The notes beneath the pieces were generated by a model. It made no database searches, had not been told where the DNA came from, and worked only from the letters and a program-made list of their open reading frames with translations. Shown one piece after another: positions 1 through 7,646 of a stretch of 19,666 nt of DNA; within the stretch, counting starts at the first letter, position 1; each line of letters starts with the position of its first letter. The DNA comes from Herpetosiphonaceae bacterium (GTDB lineage: Bacteria; Chloroflexota; Chloroflexia; Chloroflexales; Kallotenuaceae). The stretch spans positions 1 through 19,666 of the forward strand of contig JASKZZ010000012.1 in NCBI GenBank assembly GCA_030147335.1, given 5' to 3'. The translations under genes were made by a program, and so were the position numbers.

Positions 1-104
1 AGTGATGCTTGACGTTCTTCATTACTGTTGGTACGTTGTACATAACGAGAATTATTTCACAAGTACGCGATGAACAATGTGGCGTACGGGATGTGCAACT
101 TCAT

Positions 105-695
105 ATGAACAAACTGCTTTTGGTTTTTGTACTGGGCTTAATGGTGCTAACCGGCTGTGGCGGACCGTATCAATTTGCCGGTACCACGATCCAGTCGCCG
201 CGTCCCGCCAATGATTGGACGCTTCCCGATCATCAGGACCGTCCGTTTCAGCTAAGTGCGCAGCGCGGAAAGGTTGTTTTTGTATATTTCGGTTATACGA
301 ACTGCCGCGATTTTTGTCCTACCACTATGGGCGATTGGAAGCAAATCCGGCAGCAACTTGGCGATGATGCTGACCAAGTTCAATTTGTGATGGTGACAGT
401 TGATCCTGAGCATGATACCCAGCAGGTGCTTGGCGAGTATCTGGGCCGTTTTGATCCCGCGTTTATTGGTTTACGGCCAACGCAAGAGCAGCTAGAAAGT
501 TTGAGCAAGGAATATGGCGTTGGCGTCGATAGCCACGCGGCGGGACATGACAAAACTCAATTGCACGGCACGCATTCCTACTTGCTTGACCCGCAGGGCC
601 AACTACGTGTTGTGTATCCGTATGATGTCGATACGGAGGCGATTACAAGCGATATCAAACAATTGCTCCGTTCCAGTTCCATTGTATCGAGATAA
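105..695 (+). CDS. SCO1/SenC/PrrC family copper chaperone or thiol-disulfide lipoprotein
   Basis: Predicted 196-residue lipoprotein of the Sco family. These proteins have a thioredoxin fold and deliver copper or reducing power to the CuA site of cytochrome c oxidase on the outer face of the membrane. Residues 1-17 form a signal peptide ending in a lipobox (LTGC, lipidated Cys18). The Sco CxxxC motif is C67-R-D-F-C71, and the conserved metal-ligand histidine is probably H157 in THSYLLDPQG. Three more histidines (H144, H148, H154) lie just before it. I chose the ATG at 105 because it directly precedes the signal peptide. The reading frame stays open to a TTG at 9, but that extension looks non-coding. 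The ribosome binding site is weak (GGGA, 14 bases upstream). No oxidase genes lie downstream; anything upstream is outside the window. The family call is firm; copper delivery rather than a redox role is inferred. Confidence 0.93.
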   Translation: MNKLLLVFVLGLMVLTGCGGPYQFAGTTIQSPRPANDWTLPDHQDRPFQLSAQRGKVVFVYFGYTNCRDFCPTTMGDWKQIRQQLGDDADQVQFVMVTVDPEHDTQQVLGEYLGRFDPAFIGLRPTQEQLESLSKEYGVGVDSHAAGHDKTQLHGTHSYLLDPQGQLRVVYPYDVDTEAITSDIKQLLRSSSIVSR

Positions 696-709
696 TTTGT
701 CCTAACGCA

Positions 710-743
710 AGGAGGCCACCAGTTCAAAAATTGGTGGCCTCCT
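710..743. terminator. bidirectional hairpin between convergent sco and htrA-like genes
   Basis: A perfect 12-bp stem (AGGAGGCCACCA, 710-721, with its complement at 732-743) encloses a 10-base loop. It lies 15 bases after the stop at 695 and about 29 bases beyond the stop of the minus-strand protease gene. No good T-run follows on either strand, so it may act as an mRNA 3'-end stabiliser as much as an intrinsic terminator. Confidence 0.7.
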
Positions 744-771
744 CCGATCGTCCCGCTCACTCGTCGGTAGC

Positions 772-2085
772 TTAGTCTTCAGGACGGGGTCGCGCGCCAA
801 GTGTTACTTGCAGCTCTTGCTGCTGACCTCCGCGTACAATGGTTAGGGTAACAGTCTGACCGACTTCGGTATCTGTTGCTAGGTAATCGATGATGTCGTC
901 ACTACCATTAACTACTTGATCATCGATCTTGATAATAATGTCGCTTTCAGCAGGATAGCGGTACCCATTAATTGTAACGATCCCTTCCTCACTGGCACGT
1001 AATCCAGCTTTATCGGATGGCCCGCCTTCTTGAACGCTGCCAACAAAAACTCCGTTTTGGACGGGAAGGTTCAGCTGCTTCGCAACCGCTACGGTCACTG
1101 GATTGTTGCCGAAGCTGATGCCAAGGAACGGATGCTCGTAGCGTCCAATCTCGATCAGGGCTTTAGCGACCTTCGCTACCGTGTTGGAGGGCACCGCAAA
1201 GCCAATACCTTCAAAGCTGCCGCCCTCGGAGCGAATTGCGGTGTTGACACCGATGACCTCGCCACGGCTGTTAAACAACGGACCGCCTGAGTTGCCGGGA
1301 TTAATTGCCGCATCGGTTTGGATGACGTCGGCAATGCTGAAAAAGCCGCCGCCGGTCGAGCGCCGATTTTCTACGGTTCGTCCGCGCGCGCTAACAACGC
1401 CAGTCGTTAGCGTCGTTTGGAGGCTAAATGGATTGCCAATCGCAATCGCGCGTTGGCCAACGAGCACTTGCCGTGAGTCGCCCAGGGGCAGCGCGCGCAC
1501 TCCTTCCGGCAGCTGTTCAACCTTGATCACTGCAAGATCCGCATCGACATCGGTGCCCACAACGGTTGCCTCGATTGTCAGGCCACTCGTGAACGATACT
1601 TCGATCAGCTTGGCGTTTTCAATGACGTGATTGTTGGTGACAATATGGCCCTGGTCGTCAATAACAAATCCTGAGCCAGCCGCCTCAAAATTAAACTCCG
1701 GCTCTGTCTGATCCGAGCCTTCGGGCGCTGGAGAACTGTCTGGCGCTGGAGAACCGTCTGGATTTAGCTGCTCAAAAGGACTCCGCGGCCCATCGGGATC
1801 GTTGCCCTGGATACGAATCGCAACAACGGCTGGACTACGCTCTTGAAAAAGCCTCGTCAGCAGCTGGTCTTCGGCATCAAACTCCGCCGTCTGCTCTGGA
1901 CGGAGCGTGGGCACGGGAGCGGCCTGCGTTTCAATTGAAACTGGCTGGCTAGCCGTGTTTGTTGTAACTGCAGGCACGGGAGCTGGTCTTAAGCCTGCGC
2001 CCAGGAACCATAAGCCCCCGAGAATGCCACCAATGATCACTGGAACAATCAGCAGTGGCAGCAGAAAAATCGAGCGACGGGACAT
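772..2085 (-). CDS. HtrA/DegP-type membrane-anchored trypsin-like serine protease with PDZ domain
   Basis: A 437-residue S1C-family protease that would degrade or sense misfolded proteins outside the cytoplasmic membrane. Residues 6-30 form one transmembrane anchor. A Pro/Ala/Ser-rich linker with APDSSPAPE-type repeats follows (about 33-130). The protease domain (about 135-315) has a complete triad: H153 in NNHVI, D183 in DADLAV and S266 in NPGNSGGPL. A single PDZ domain fills about 320-430. The start at 2085 (MSRRS) was chosen because AAGGGG sits 6 bases upstream and the anchor follows at once; the frame stays open further upstream without coding character. It is divergent from the penicillin-binding protein gene, which suggests shared envelope upkeep. 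Several HtrA paralogues are common in Chloroflexota, so no specific symbol is given. Confidence 0.96.
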   Translation of the reverse strand: MSRRSIFLLPLLIVPVIIGGILGGLWFLGAGLRPAPVPAVTTNTASQPVSIETQAAPVPTLRPEQTAEFDAEDQLLTRLFQERSPAVVAIRIQGNDPDGPRSPFEQLNPDGSPAPDSSPAPEGSDQTEPEFNFEAAGSGFVIDDQGHIVTNNHVIENAKLIEVSFTSGLTIEATVVGTDVDADLAVIKVEQLPEGVRALPLGDSRQVLVGQRAIAIGNPFSLQTTLTTGVVSARGRTVENRRSTGGGFFSIADVIQTDAAINPGNSGGPLFNSRGEVIGVNTAIRSEGGSFEGIGFAVPSNTVAKVAKALIEIGRYEHPFLGISFGNNPVTVAVAKQLNLPVQNGVFVGSVQEGGPSDKAGLRASEEGIVTINGYRYPAESDIIIKIDDQVVNGSDDIIDYLATDTEVGQTVTLTIVRGGQQQELQVTLGARPRPED

Positions 2086-2132
2086 GCGAACCCCTTGATA
2101 TATTAACGTAACAACGATTGACGTATCTTTGT

Positions 2133-2141
2133 ATTCTACCA
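2133..2141 (-). promoter_or_regulatory. extended -10 promoter element for the htrA-like gene
   Basis: On the minus strand TGG-TAGAAT gives an extended -10 box (TGn plus hexamer at 2138-2133), about 47 bases before the ATG at 2085. No recognisable -35 box lies 16-18 bases upstream, as is usual when a TGn extension is present. Confidence 0.4.
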
Positions 2142-2169
2142 TTATCAGCCGTTGAGTTCTGCTGTTACA

Positions 2170-2178
2170 TGGTAAAAT
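2170..2178 (+). promoter_or_regulatory. extended -10 promoter element for the penicillin-binding protein gene
   Basis: TGG-TAAAAT (hexamer 2173-2178) is an extended -10 box about 40 bases before the ATG at 2218. A partial -35 (TTGAGT, 2152-2157) lies at a short 15-bp spacing. It is back to back with the minus-strand element at 2133-2141, so the two promoters share about 40 bp. Confidence 0.4.
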
Positions 2179-2217
2179 ATCTGTGCTGATGGACATAATG
2201 ATTGTTTTTAAGGACCC

Positions 2218-4971
2218 ATGCGTACAGTTTCTACACCACAATCTCGATATCGCTCACCACTCGGCATTGTTGGAATGCTGGTACTCCGTATATGCGAGCT
2301 AGCTCTGCTCGGCGTGCTTGTTTCTGCTGTGGTTGGCTTTGCTTTATATCGCTATTACAGCCGCGACTTGCCGGACCCAGCCCAGCTTGCAACGCACCGG
2401 CCTTTTGAAACAACGCGTATTTATGCGCGTGATGGTCAAACGCTGTTGTATGAGTTGTATGATGCCGGACAGCGCATTGTTGTGCCGCTTGATCAGGTGC
2501 CGTGGGCGCTCAAGGCGGCTACGATTGCAGTTGAGGATGCTGACTTCTACGCCAATCCGGGTGTGGACATTCGCGGTATTGTGCGTGCGCTGTATCTCAA
2601 TCGTCAAGGCACCATTCGTTCTGGCGCATCGACCATCACCCAACAGGTAGCGCGTAACGTGTTACTCTCGCCTGAGGAGCGCAGCGAGCAATCGTATAGC
2701 CGCAAGCTGCGTGAAGCGATTCTGGCCTACCAGATGAGTCGGCGCTTTTCCAAGGACCAGATATTATCGTTTTATCTTAACGAAGTGTATTACGGCAACA
2801 TGGCGTATGGTGTTGAGGCAGCTGCGCAGGGCTACTTCGGCAAGGCAACGCGTGATCTTACGCTGGCGGAAGCATCAATGCTGGCGGGGCTGGTACAGTC
2901 GCCGACTGACCTCAATCCAATTATCAATCCTGATGGAGCCAAGGCGCGGCAGCGGATCGTGCTGGATCTGATGGTGAAGCAAAACATGTTGTCGCGCGAG
3001 CAAGCCGACGCTGCATTCGCAATGCCACTTCAGCTCCGCCCGTCGCAAACCGATATTCGCGCGGCGCATTTTGTGTTTTATGTTCGTGATCAGCTTGAGC
3101 AGCAGTATGGTGCCGAAATGCTGAGTCGCGGCGGTCTGCGGGTGGTAACAACGCTCGATCCGGCGATGCAGGGCATGGCCGAGCAGGCGGCTAGCAAACA
3201 TATTGCGGAGCTGCAAAAACGTAATGCTAATAATGCGTCAATTGTGGTTATCGATCCCAAAACAAGCGAAGTGCTGGCGATGGTCGGCTCGGTTGATTAC
3301 AACAACGCAGCAATTGATGGCCAGGTCAATGTGGCGCTATCGCCTCGTCAGCCGGGTTCGGCGCTGAAGCCTATTGTCTATGCCGCTTCGATGATTAACG
3401 GCTGGACGCCAGCTACGGTTATCTGGGACGTGCCGCTCGACGTTAATGGCTACAAGCCGATGAACTATGATCGGAAGTTTCATGGCCCACAGCGGTTGCG
3501 GCTGGCGCTGGCTAACTCGTTCAACATTCCGGCGGTCAAAGCGTTGCAGCATACCGGCGTTGATGCGTTTATCGACCTAGCGCATGACATGGGCATCACG
3601 ACCCTGCAAGAGCGTGACAAGTATGGACTTGCGGTTGCGCTTGGCGCCGGTGAGGTCAAGCTGCTGGATCTTACAACAGCATACTCTACCTTTGCTAACA
3701 GTGGCTATGCCCGCCCGGCGGTCTCGATTTTGCGCGTTTCAACAAATCGCGGCGAGGTGCTGGATTCCTACGATCCGCCGCAGGGTACACAGGCGCTTGG
3801 CCCGAATGGTCCTGGCGTCGCGTATCTTATCAGCGATATTTTGAGCGACAATGATGCTCGCACGCCAATGTTCGGTCCTGAAAGCGTGATGCGTTTAGAG
3901 GATGACCGACCGGCTGCCGTCAAAACGGGCACGTCCAACGACTACAAGGATAGCTGGGCGGTTGGTTACACCCCCGAACTGGTGGTTGGTGTGTGGGTTG
4001 GTAACAGCGATAATACTCCGATGCAGGAGGTTGCTGGAGCGAATGGAGCTGGTACGATTTGGCGCGAGATCATGGAGCAAGCTCATGCCGGGAAACCACC
4101 CCAGCCATTTGAGCGTCCGGCCTCAGTAGAAGAGATCAAGATTTGTCGTTCTACAGGCATGACGACACCCGGTTGTTCCGATGAGATTACTGAGCGTGTG
4201 CTCAAAGGTAGTGCGCCGAAACCTGCGCCTGGGCAATCAATCACGGTAACGGTTGGTGGTGACGGCTCCTGCTTGGCCACGGATTTGACGCCAATATCGG
4301 AGCGTCGGGAACAAACATTTTTGCTGCCGCCGCCCGAGGCGCGAGATTGGAGTGGCCCTCAGCCTCCAACACAGCCATGTGTTGCTGCTCCATCGGCTGA
4401 TGGGACAACAGTGCCCGCTGGACCGGACGTTGTTGCAGAGATCGATGCGCCTGTTTCCGGTGCGACGCTTGGCAGCACAATCAGCGTCACCGGCAGCGCG
4501 GCAGGGTATTATACGCTCTCGTATGGTAGTGGCGAACAGCCGAGTACATGGACACCAATTGCCAATGGTCTTGGCGGTGTGTCACATGGTTTACTGGGGA
4601 CGTGGGATACTAACGCATTGCAAAGTGGGGTGTACACGTTGCAGCTCGAAGTATCGTTACCCGGCAGCCCAACACAAACAACCACAACGATGGTTCGCAT
4701 TGACCATGAGCGTGTATCGGCGCGGCTCATTCTCCCTGCGCCTGATAGCAAAGTTTCTTCCGGTACAACTGTGCAGCTGCTTGCCGAAACCAGCGGTCCT
4801 GTGCGTCGCGTTGAGTTTGTGGTCGATGGACAGGTTATTGGCTCTTCGGAGCAGGGTAGCAGCTGGAGCTGGTTAACTAGTGGTAGTGGCCGTCATACAT
4901 TAGAAGTTGCCGCCGTTGATGCCGATGGCAAACGGGTTGTAAGCTCGCCGGTTAGTGTTCTGGTAGAGTAG
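2218..4971 (+). CDS. class A (bifunctional) penicillin-binding protein with Ig-like C-terminal domains
   Basis: A 917-residue peptidoglycan synthase of the PBP1A type. A transmembrane anchor (about 17-45) is followed by a GT51 glycosyltransferase domain with catalytic E106 in EDADF, GASTITQQ at 136-143 and E189 in YLNEVYYG. The usual His of EDxxFxxHxG is Asn113. The transpeptidase domain (about 340-620) has SALK with nucleophile S381, SFN at 434-436 and KTGT at 569-572. After a Cys-containing linker, about 190 residues (from about 730) form two beta-sandwich, Ig-like modules. The second contains RRVEFVVDGQVIGSS, typical of bacterial Ig domains. AAGGA ends 3 bases before the ATG. All catalytic motifs are intact, so the enzyme should polymerise and cross-link cell wall. 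Intrinsic terminators are not evident downstream. Confidence 0.97.
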   Translation: MRTVSTPQSRYRSPLGIVGMLVLRICELALLGVLVSAVVGFALYRYYSRDLPDPAQLATHRPFETTRIYARDGQTLLYELYDAGQRIVVPLDQVPWALKAATIAVEDADFYANPGVDIRGIVRALYLNRQGTIRSGASTITQQVARNVLLSPEERSEQSYSRKLREAILAYQMSRRFSKDQILSFYLNEVYYGNMAYGVEAAAQGYFGKATRDLTLAEASMLAGLVQSPTDLNPIINPDGAKARQRIVLDLMVKQNMLSREQADAAFAMPLQLRPSQTDIRAAHFVFYVRDQLEQQYGAEMLSRGGLRVVTTLDPAMQGMAEQAASKHIAELQKRNANNASIVVIDPKTSEVLAMVGSVDYNNAAIDGQVNVALSPRQPGSALKPIVYAASMINGWTPATVIWDVPLDVNGYKPMNYDRKFHGPQRLRLALANSFNIPAVKALQHTGVDAFIDLAHDMGITTLQERDKYGLAVALGAGEVKLLDLTTAYSTFANSGYARPAVSILRVSTNRGEVLDSYDPPQGTQALGPNGPGVAYLISDILSDNDARTPMFGPESVMRLEDDRPAAVKTGTSNDYKDSWAVGYTPELVVGVWVGNSDNTPMQEVAGANGAGTIWREIMEQAHAGKPPQPFERPASVEEIKICRSTGMTTPGCSDEITERVLKGSAPKPAPGQSITVTVGGDGSCLATDLTPISERREQTFLLPPPEARDWSGPQPPTQPCVAAPSADGTTVPAGPDVVAEIDAPVSGATLGSTISVTGSAAGYYTLSYGSGEQPSTWTPIANGLGGVSHGLLGTWDTNALQSGVYTLQLEVSLPGSPTQTTTTMVRIDHERVSARLILPAPDSKVSSGTTVQLLAETSGPVRRVEFVVDGQVIGSSEQGSSWSWLTSGSGRHTLEVAAVDADGKRVVSSPVSVLVE

Positions 4972-5001
4972 CGCTTGCGGTAGATGGGTCGTTTGGATAA
5001 G

Positions 5002-5030
5002 TTGACAACAGGTAGGGCCATCGCTACAAT
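5002..5030 (+). promoter_or_regulatory. near-consensus sigma-70 promoter for the Fur-family gene
   Basis: TTGACA (5002-5007) and TACAAT (5025-5030) are separated by exactly 17 bp. This is the best promoter in the window. Transcription would start near 5037, leaving a leader of about 45 bases before the ATG at 5083. Confidence 0.75.
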
Positions 5031-5031
5031 T

Positions 5032-5051
5032 GAGATATAAATAACAATCTC
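5032..5051 (+). promoter_or_regulatory. inverted repeat at the transcription start of the Fur-family gene, possible autoregulatory operator
   Basis: GAGAT (5032-5036) and ATCTC (5047-5051) are separated by an AT-rich 10-base centre. An outer CTAC/GTAG pair (5024-5027, 5053-5056) extends the symmetry into the -10 box. Fur and PerR regulators commonly repress their own genes from AT-rich dyads in this position. The match to known PerR or Fur boxes is poor, so this is only a candidate. Confidence 0.25.
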
Positions 5052-5082
5052 CGTAGTGTGCCATAAAGGAACGCAGAAACTC

Positions 5083-5487
5083 ATGGAAAGCCAACCGACA
5101 ACCCAACTAAGAATGACCGGCAATCGTCAGGTCGTACTTGAGGTGTTGCGGTCCACGAAATCGCATCCAACTGCGCAAGACGTGTTTTTATCAGCACGGG
5201 ATCTCCAACCTCAGATTGGTTTTGCAACCGTGTACCGAACCCTTGATTGGCTTGTACAGCATGGTCTAGCGCAAGAGGTGTATCGCGATAAAGATGGGGC
5301 TGCGCACTACGACGCAAACGTGGCCCGCCACGACCATGCGATCTGCAATCGCTGTGGCAAAATCTCCGACGTGGAAGCACCGTTGCACGCGCTGGCATAC
5401 GCGATTATCGAGCGAGCGAGCGGCTTCCGCATTGATTGGCACGCAACCGAGTTTTCCGGCTTGTGCAATGCCTGCGCAGACGATTAG
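5083..5487 (+). CDS. Fur-family transcriptional regulator, PerR-like
   Basis: A 134-residue metal-dependent repressor. The N-terminal winged helix includes the recognition helix region GFATVYRTLDWL (46-57). The structural zinc site is C88-x-x-C91 and C128-x-x-C131. The five regulatory-metal ligands known from Bacillus subtilis PerR all have counterparts: H28 (in SHPTAQD), D77, H83, H85 and D96 (in GKISD). Asp rather than Glu at the last position favours PerR, a peroxide sensor, over Fur; this comes from motif comparison from memory, not an alignment. I chose the ATG at 5083; AAAGGA lies 12 bases upstream, a long spacing. An in-frame GTG at 5056 is the alternative. A near-consensus promoter precedes it and a strong terminator follows, so it is monocistronic. 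Its targets are not visible here. Confidence 0.93.
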   Translation: MESQPTTQLRMTGNRQVVLEVLRSTKSHPTAQDVFLSARDLQPQIGFATVYRTLDWLVQHGLAQEVYRDKDGAAHYDANVARHDHAICNRCGKISDVEAPLHALAYAIIERASGFRIDWHATEFSGLCNACADD

Positions 5488-5515
5488 TTCGTCCGCAATA
5501 ACCAGCCAAACTAGC

Positions 5516-5552
5516 CAAACAACGTGAGGAACATATTTCCTCGCGTTGTTTG
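5516..5552. terminator. bidirectional intrinsic terminator between the Fur-family and CAP-domain genes
   Basis: A 16-bp stem (5516-5531 with 5537-5552) contains one T/G position that pairs as U-G in plus-strand RNA, closed by the 5-base loop CATAT. It lies between the stops of two convergent genes (5487 and 5565) and is followed by TTG on the plus strand. Stem length and position make termination of both transcripts likely. Confidence 0.8.
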
Positions 5553-5564
5553 TTGTACCAAGAT

Positions 5565-6101
5565 TTACTGCTGGCCAAACACTGCTGTCCAGTAGAATCG
5601 CCATTGACTGTTGGGGTCGGTTACTTCGCCTACACCGATGTCAGTGTTGTCACAGGTCAGAATAATTGCTTGATGGCCTGGGCTGTTCATCCAGCCGTCC
5701 ACTACGGCCTCGGCAGTCGCATAGCCTGCAGCAATAATTTCACCACTTGCAAAGAACGAATAATCGGCGTCGCCGGCACGTTGGAAAAAGCTGCTGCCGT
5801 CAGAGCCGGTGTGGCTCAAGGTGCCTTGGGCTGCCATATCCTGGCTGTGTCGTTCTGCGGCAATCCCAAGCTCATGATTTGGCTGAACCGCTGGACAGCC
5901 TGCTGCTTGCCGTTGCTGGTTAATCAGCTGCATCACCGCTGACTCCTCCTGGCTCCACGCCGATTTCATAATGCTAACAACGGGTACAAATACACGATAG
6001 TTTGTTGTTGCTCCTGCATGTACCCTAGGACTTGCAAGCGCCAAGCTCGACAGGAGGGCGAGCACGAGTGTAACGATGTATCTATTTTTATTGTAGTGCA
6101 T
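5565..6101 (-). CDS. secreted CAP/SCP-domain protein (YkwD-like)
   Basis: A 178-residue exported protein. Residues 1-29 form a signal peptide ending near VHAG. A short YRVFVPVV segment resembles the linkers often seen in secreted Chloroflexi proteins. The CAP domain (about 52-176) has the conserved pocket residues H97 in LSHTG, E121 in GEII and H143 in NSPGH, and ends in the usual YWTAVFG strand. C69 and C150 could form a disulfide. Bacterial CAP proteins of this class (YkwD, SafA-associated and others) are extracellular and mostly of unknown biochemical function; wall or lipid binding has been proposed. AAAGGA sits 9 bases before the ATG. The gene converges with the Fur-family gene and is divergent from dprA. 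Confidence 0.94.
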   Translation of the reverse strand: MHYNKNRYIVTLVLALLSSLALASPRVHAGATTNYRVFVPVVSIMKSAWSQEESAVMQLINQQRQAAGCPAVQPNHELGIAAERHSQDMAAQGTLSHTGSDGSSFFQRAGDADYSFFASGEIIAAGYATAEAVVDGWMNSPGHQAIILTCDNTDIGVGEVTDPNSQWRFYWTAVFGQQ

Positions 6102-6242
6102 GCTATTTAATCCTTTGTGGTTCCTGGTTCAACTCTATGGCGCACAGCGTACCGACCGAGTGCGGTCTCAACAATAGCGAGGAAGTCCTGCCTGGCTCCC
6201 TGGTTTCGGGCTGGTGTTTCTGATACGCTCCCGAGTACCACA

Positions 6243-7373
6243 ATGGCAACCGAAGGATTATGCGTGGACGACCTGCTTTACTATCTTGGATTCAACCGTG
6301 TGGCCGGCATCGGTCCGGCCCGGCTCGACCGTATTTTGACTTATTGTGGCTCGTTAGCTGATGCCTGGCACGCAGCCGCTCCCGATCTTCTTGCAGCCGG
6401 ACTTGACCAACGCTCGACTCAGGCATTAATACAGACACGGCGCACACTGGATTTGGAGGCTGAATATGAGCGTAGCACTGCCCTCGGCATTCGCCTCATA
6501 TCCCGCAACGATCCAAGTTATCCGCCGCTACTGGCACAAACAACGCATCCCCCATTTTTGCTCTATGTTCGAGGCACATTAACCGAGAATGATCGCTGGG
6601 CACTGGCAGTGGTTGGAACGCGTCAGGCTAGTACGTATGGCAAAGATGTTACGCGCAAGCTAGTGACGGATTTGGTAGCTGCGGGCGTGACAATTGTCTC
6701 CGGCTTGGCGTTAGGCATTGATGCAGTGGCGCATAATGCTGCCTTAACAGCAGGTGGGCGGACACTCGCCGTCCTTGGCAGCGGCGTTGACCAGATCTAT
6801 CCTCAAAGCAACTACCAACTCGGCATCACAGTTCCGCAGCAAGGAGCGCTTATCTCCGAGTATGCAATCGGTACGCTGCCGACGGCAACCAATTTCCCGC
6901 CACGCAACCGGCTTATTTCTGGATTATCGCTAGGAGTGCTGGTGGTGGAAGCAGCGCCAAAAAGTGGGGCGTTGATCACCGCCCAGTTTGCAGGTGAGCA
7001 AGGTCGGGATGTGTTTGCAGTGCCCGGTAATATTTTTTCGCCACGCTCAGAAGGAACGCATCGCTTAATCAAGGACGGCGCGTCACTTGTAACCTGTGTT
7101 GATGATATTTTGGACGCGCTTAATCTACAGTCAGCGGTTGTGCAGCAGGAAATGAGCGCAATTATGCCCGAAACCCCGATTGAGGCGGCGCTGCTGGCGC
7201 TGGTGGAAGACGAGCCGCGTCACATCGACGAGCTGCGGTTTCACAGTGGTTTGAACACTCCCGAAGTGTCGGCAACTCTTGCGTTGTTGGAGCTTAAAGG
7301 GTTAGTGCGGCAGGTAGCCGGAATGCATTACGTGCTGGCACGCGAGTCGGGTGTGACGTATCATATTGAATGA
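6243..7373 (+). CDS. dprA: DNA-processing protein DprA/Smf
   Basis: A 376-residue DprA. In transformable bacteria this protein binds incoming single-stranded DNA and loads RecA. An N-terminal helix-hairpin-helix region contains GIGPARLDRIL (22-32). The Rossmann-like DNA-processing domain (about 80-290) has VVGTRQAS (123-130), SGLALGIDAVAH (153-164), LGSGVDQIYP (178-187), PRNRLISGLS (220-229) and SGALITA (241-247). A winged-helix C-terminal domain covers about 311-366. The more usual SGLARGID has Leu in place of Arg here, a variant seen in other DprA proteins. I chose the ATG at 6243 because homologous sequence begins about there (DLLYYLGFNRV). The frame is open back to a GTG at 6117 without coding character, and the ribosome binding site is poor. 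A textbook terminator follows. Confidence 0.96.
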   Translation: MATEGLCVDDLLYYLGFNRVAGIGPARLDRILTYCGSLADAWHAAAPDLLAAGLDQRSTQALIQTRRTLDLEAEYERSTALGIRLISRNDPSYPPLLAQTTHPPFLLYVRGTLTENDRWALAVVGTRQASTYGKDVTRKLVTDLVAAGVTIVSGLALGIDAVAHNAALTAGGRTLAVLGSGVDQIYPQSNYQLGITVPQQGALISEYAIGTLPTATNFPPRNRLISGLSLGVLVVEAAPKSGALITAQFAGEQGRDVFAVPGNIFSPRSEGTHRLIKDGASLVTCVDDILDALNLQSAVVQQEMSAIMPETPIEAALLALVEDEPRHIDELRFHSGLNTPEVSATLALLELKGLVRQVAGMHYVLARESGVTYHIE

Positions 7374-7395
7374 GTATCTGCTTGGCTTTCATACT

Positions 7396-7426
7396 GCTCC
7401 TGTGGATACACCACAGGAGCTTTTTT
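7396..7426 (+). terminator. intrinsic terminator of dprA
   Basis: A perfect 10-bp stem, GCTCCTGTGG (7396-7405) with CCACAGGAGC (7411-7420), closes a 5-base loop. Six T residues follow (7421-7426). It lies 22 bases after the dprA stop. Confidence 0.92.
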
Positions 7427-7549
7427 GTGTGTATTTAGTGGTCCATGTGCGGCATCATGATGATACTGGATAAGCCGTAGGCCTGCTTATACAGCTGCGC
7501 AAAGAACAGAAATTGTTGCGGCGATGTGTGATACAACAACGATGGATTG

Positions 7550-7558
7550 TGCTATACT
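7550..7558 (+). promoter_or_regulatory. extended -10 promoter for the DUF7282-like gene
   Basis: TGC-TATACT (hexamer 7553-7558) is an extended -10 element about 88 bases before the ATG at 7647. No good -35 is visible. The 13 bases from 7550 (TGCTATACTCGCT) recur exactly at the aldolase promoter at 15114. In the leader a small hairpin, AACGC/GCGTT (7613-7617, 7626-7630), ends just before the ribosome binding site. Confidence 0.5.
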
Positions 7559-7646
7559 CGCTTGTACTTACACATTCTAGTCCTACATTCCAGCACATAC
7601 CTGCAAAACTCCAACGCCATTAACAGCGTTACGAAAGGACATTGGT

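Noticed and set aside
70..108. A 12-codon frame whose TGA overlaps the ATG of the Sco gene (ATGA), suggesting translational coupling
   Set aside because: No ribosome binding site and no recognisable peptide; an overlap of this size is expected by chance.
5550..5942. 130-codon plus-strand open frame after the Fur-family gene
   Set aside because: Antisense to the clear CAP-domain gene; its residues match no family pattern.
6693..6728. DprA motif SGLALGID with Leu in place of Arg as a sign of inactivation
   Set aside because: The same variant occurs in other DprA proteins as far as I recall, and all other motifs are intact.
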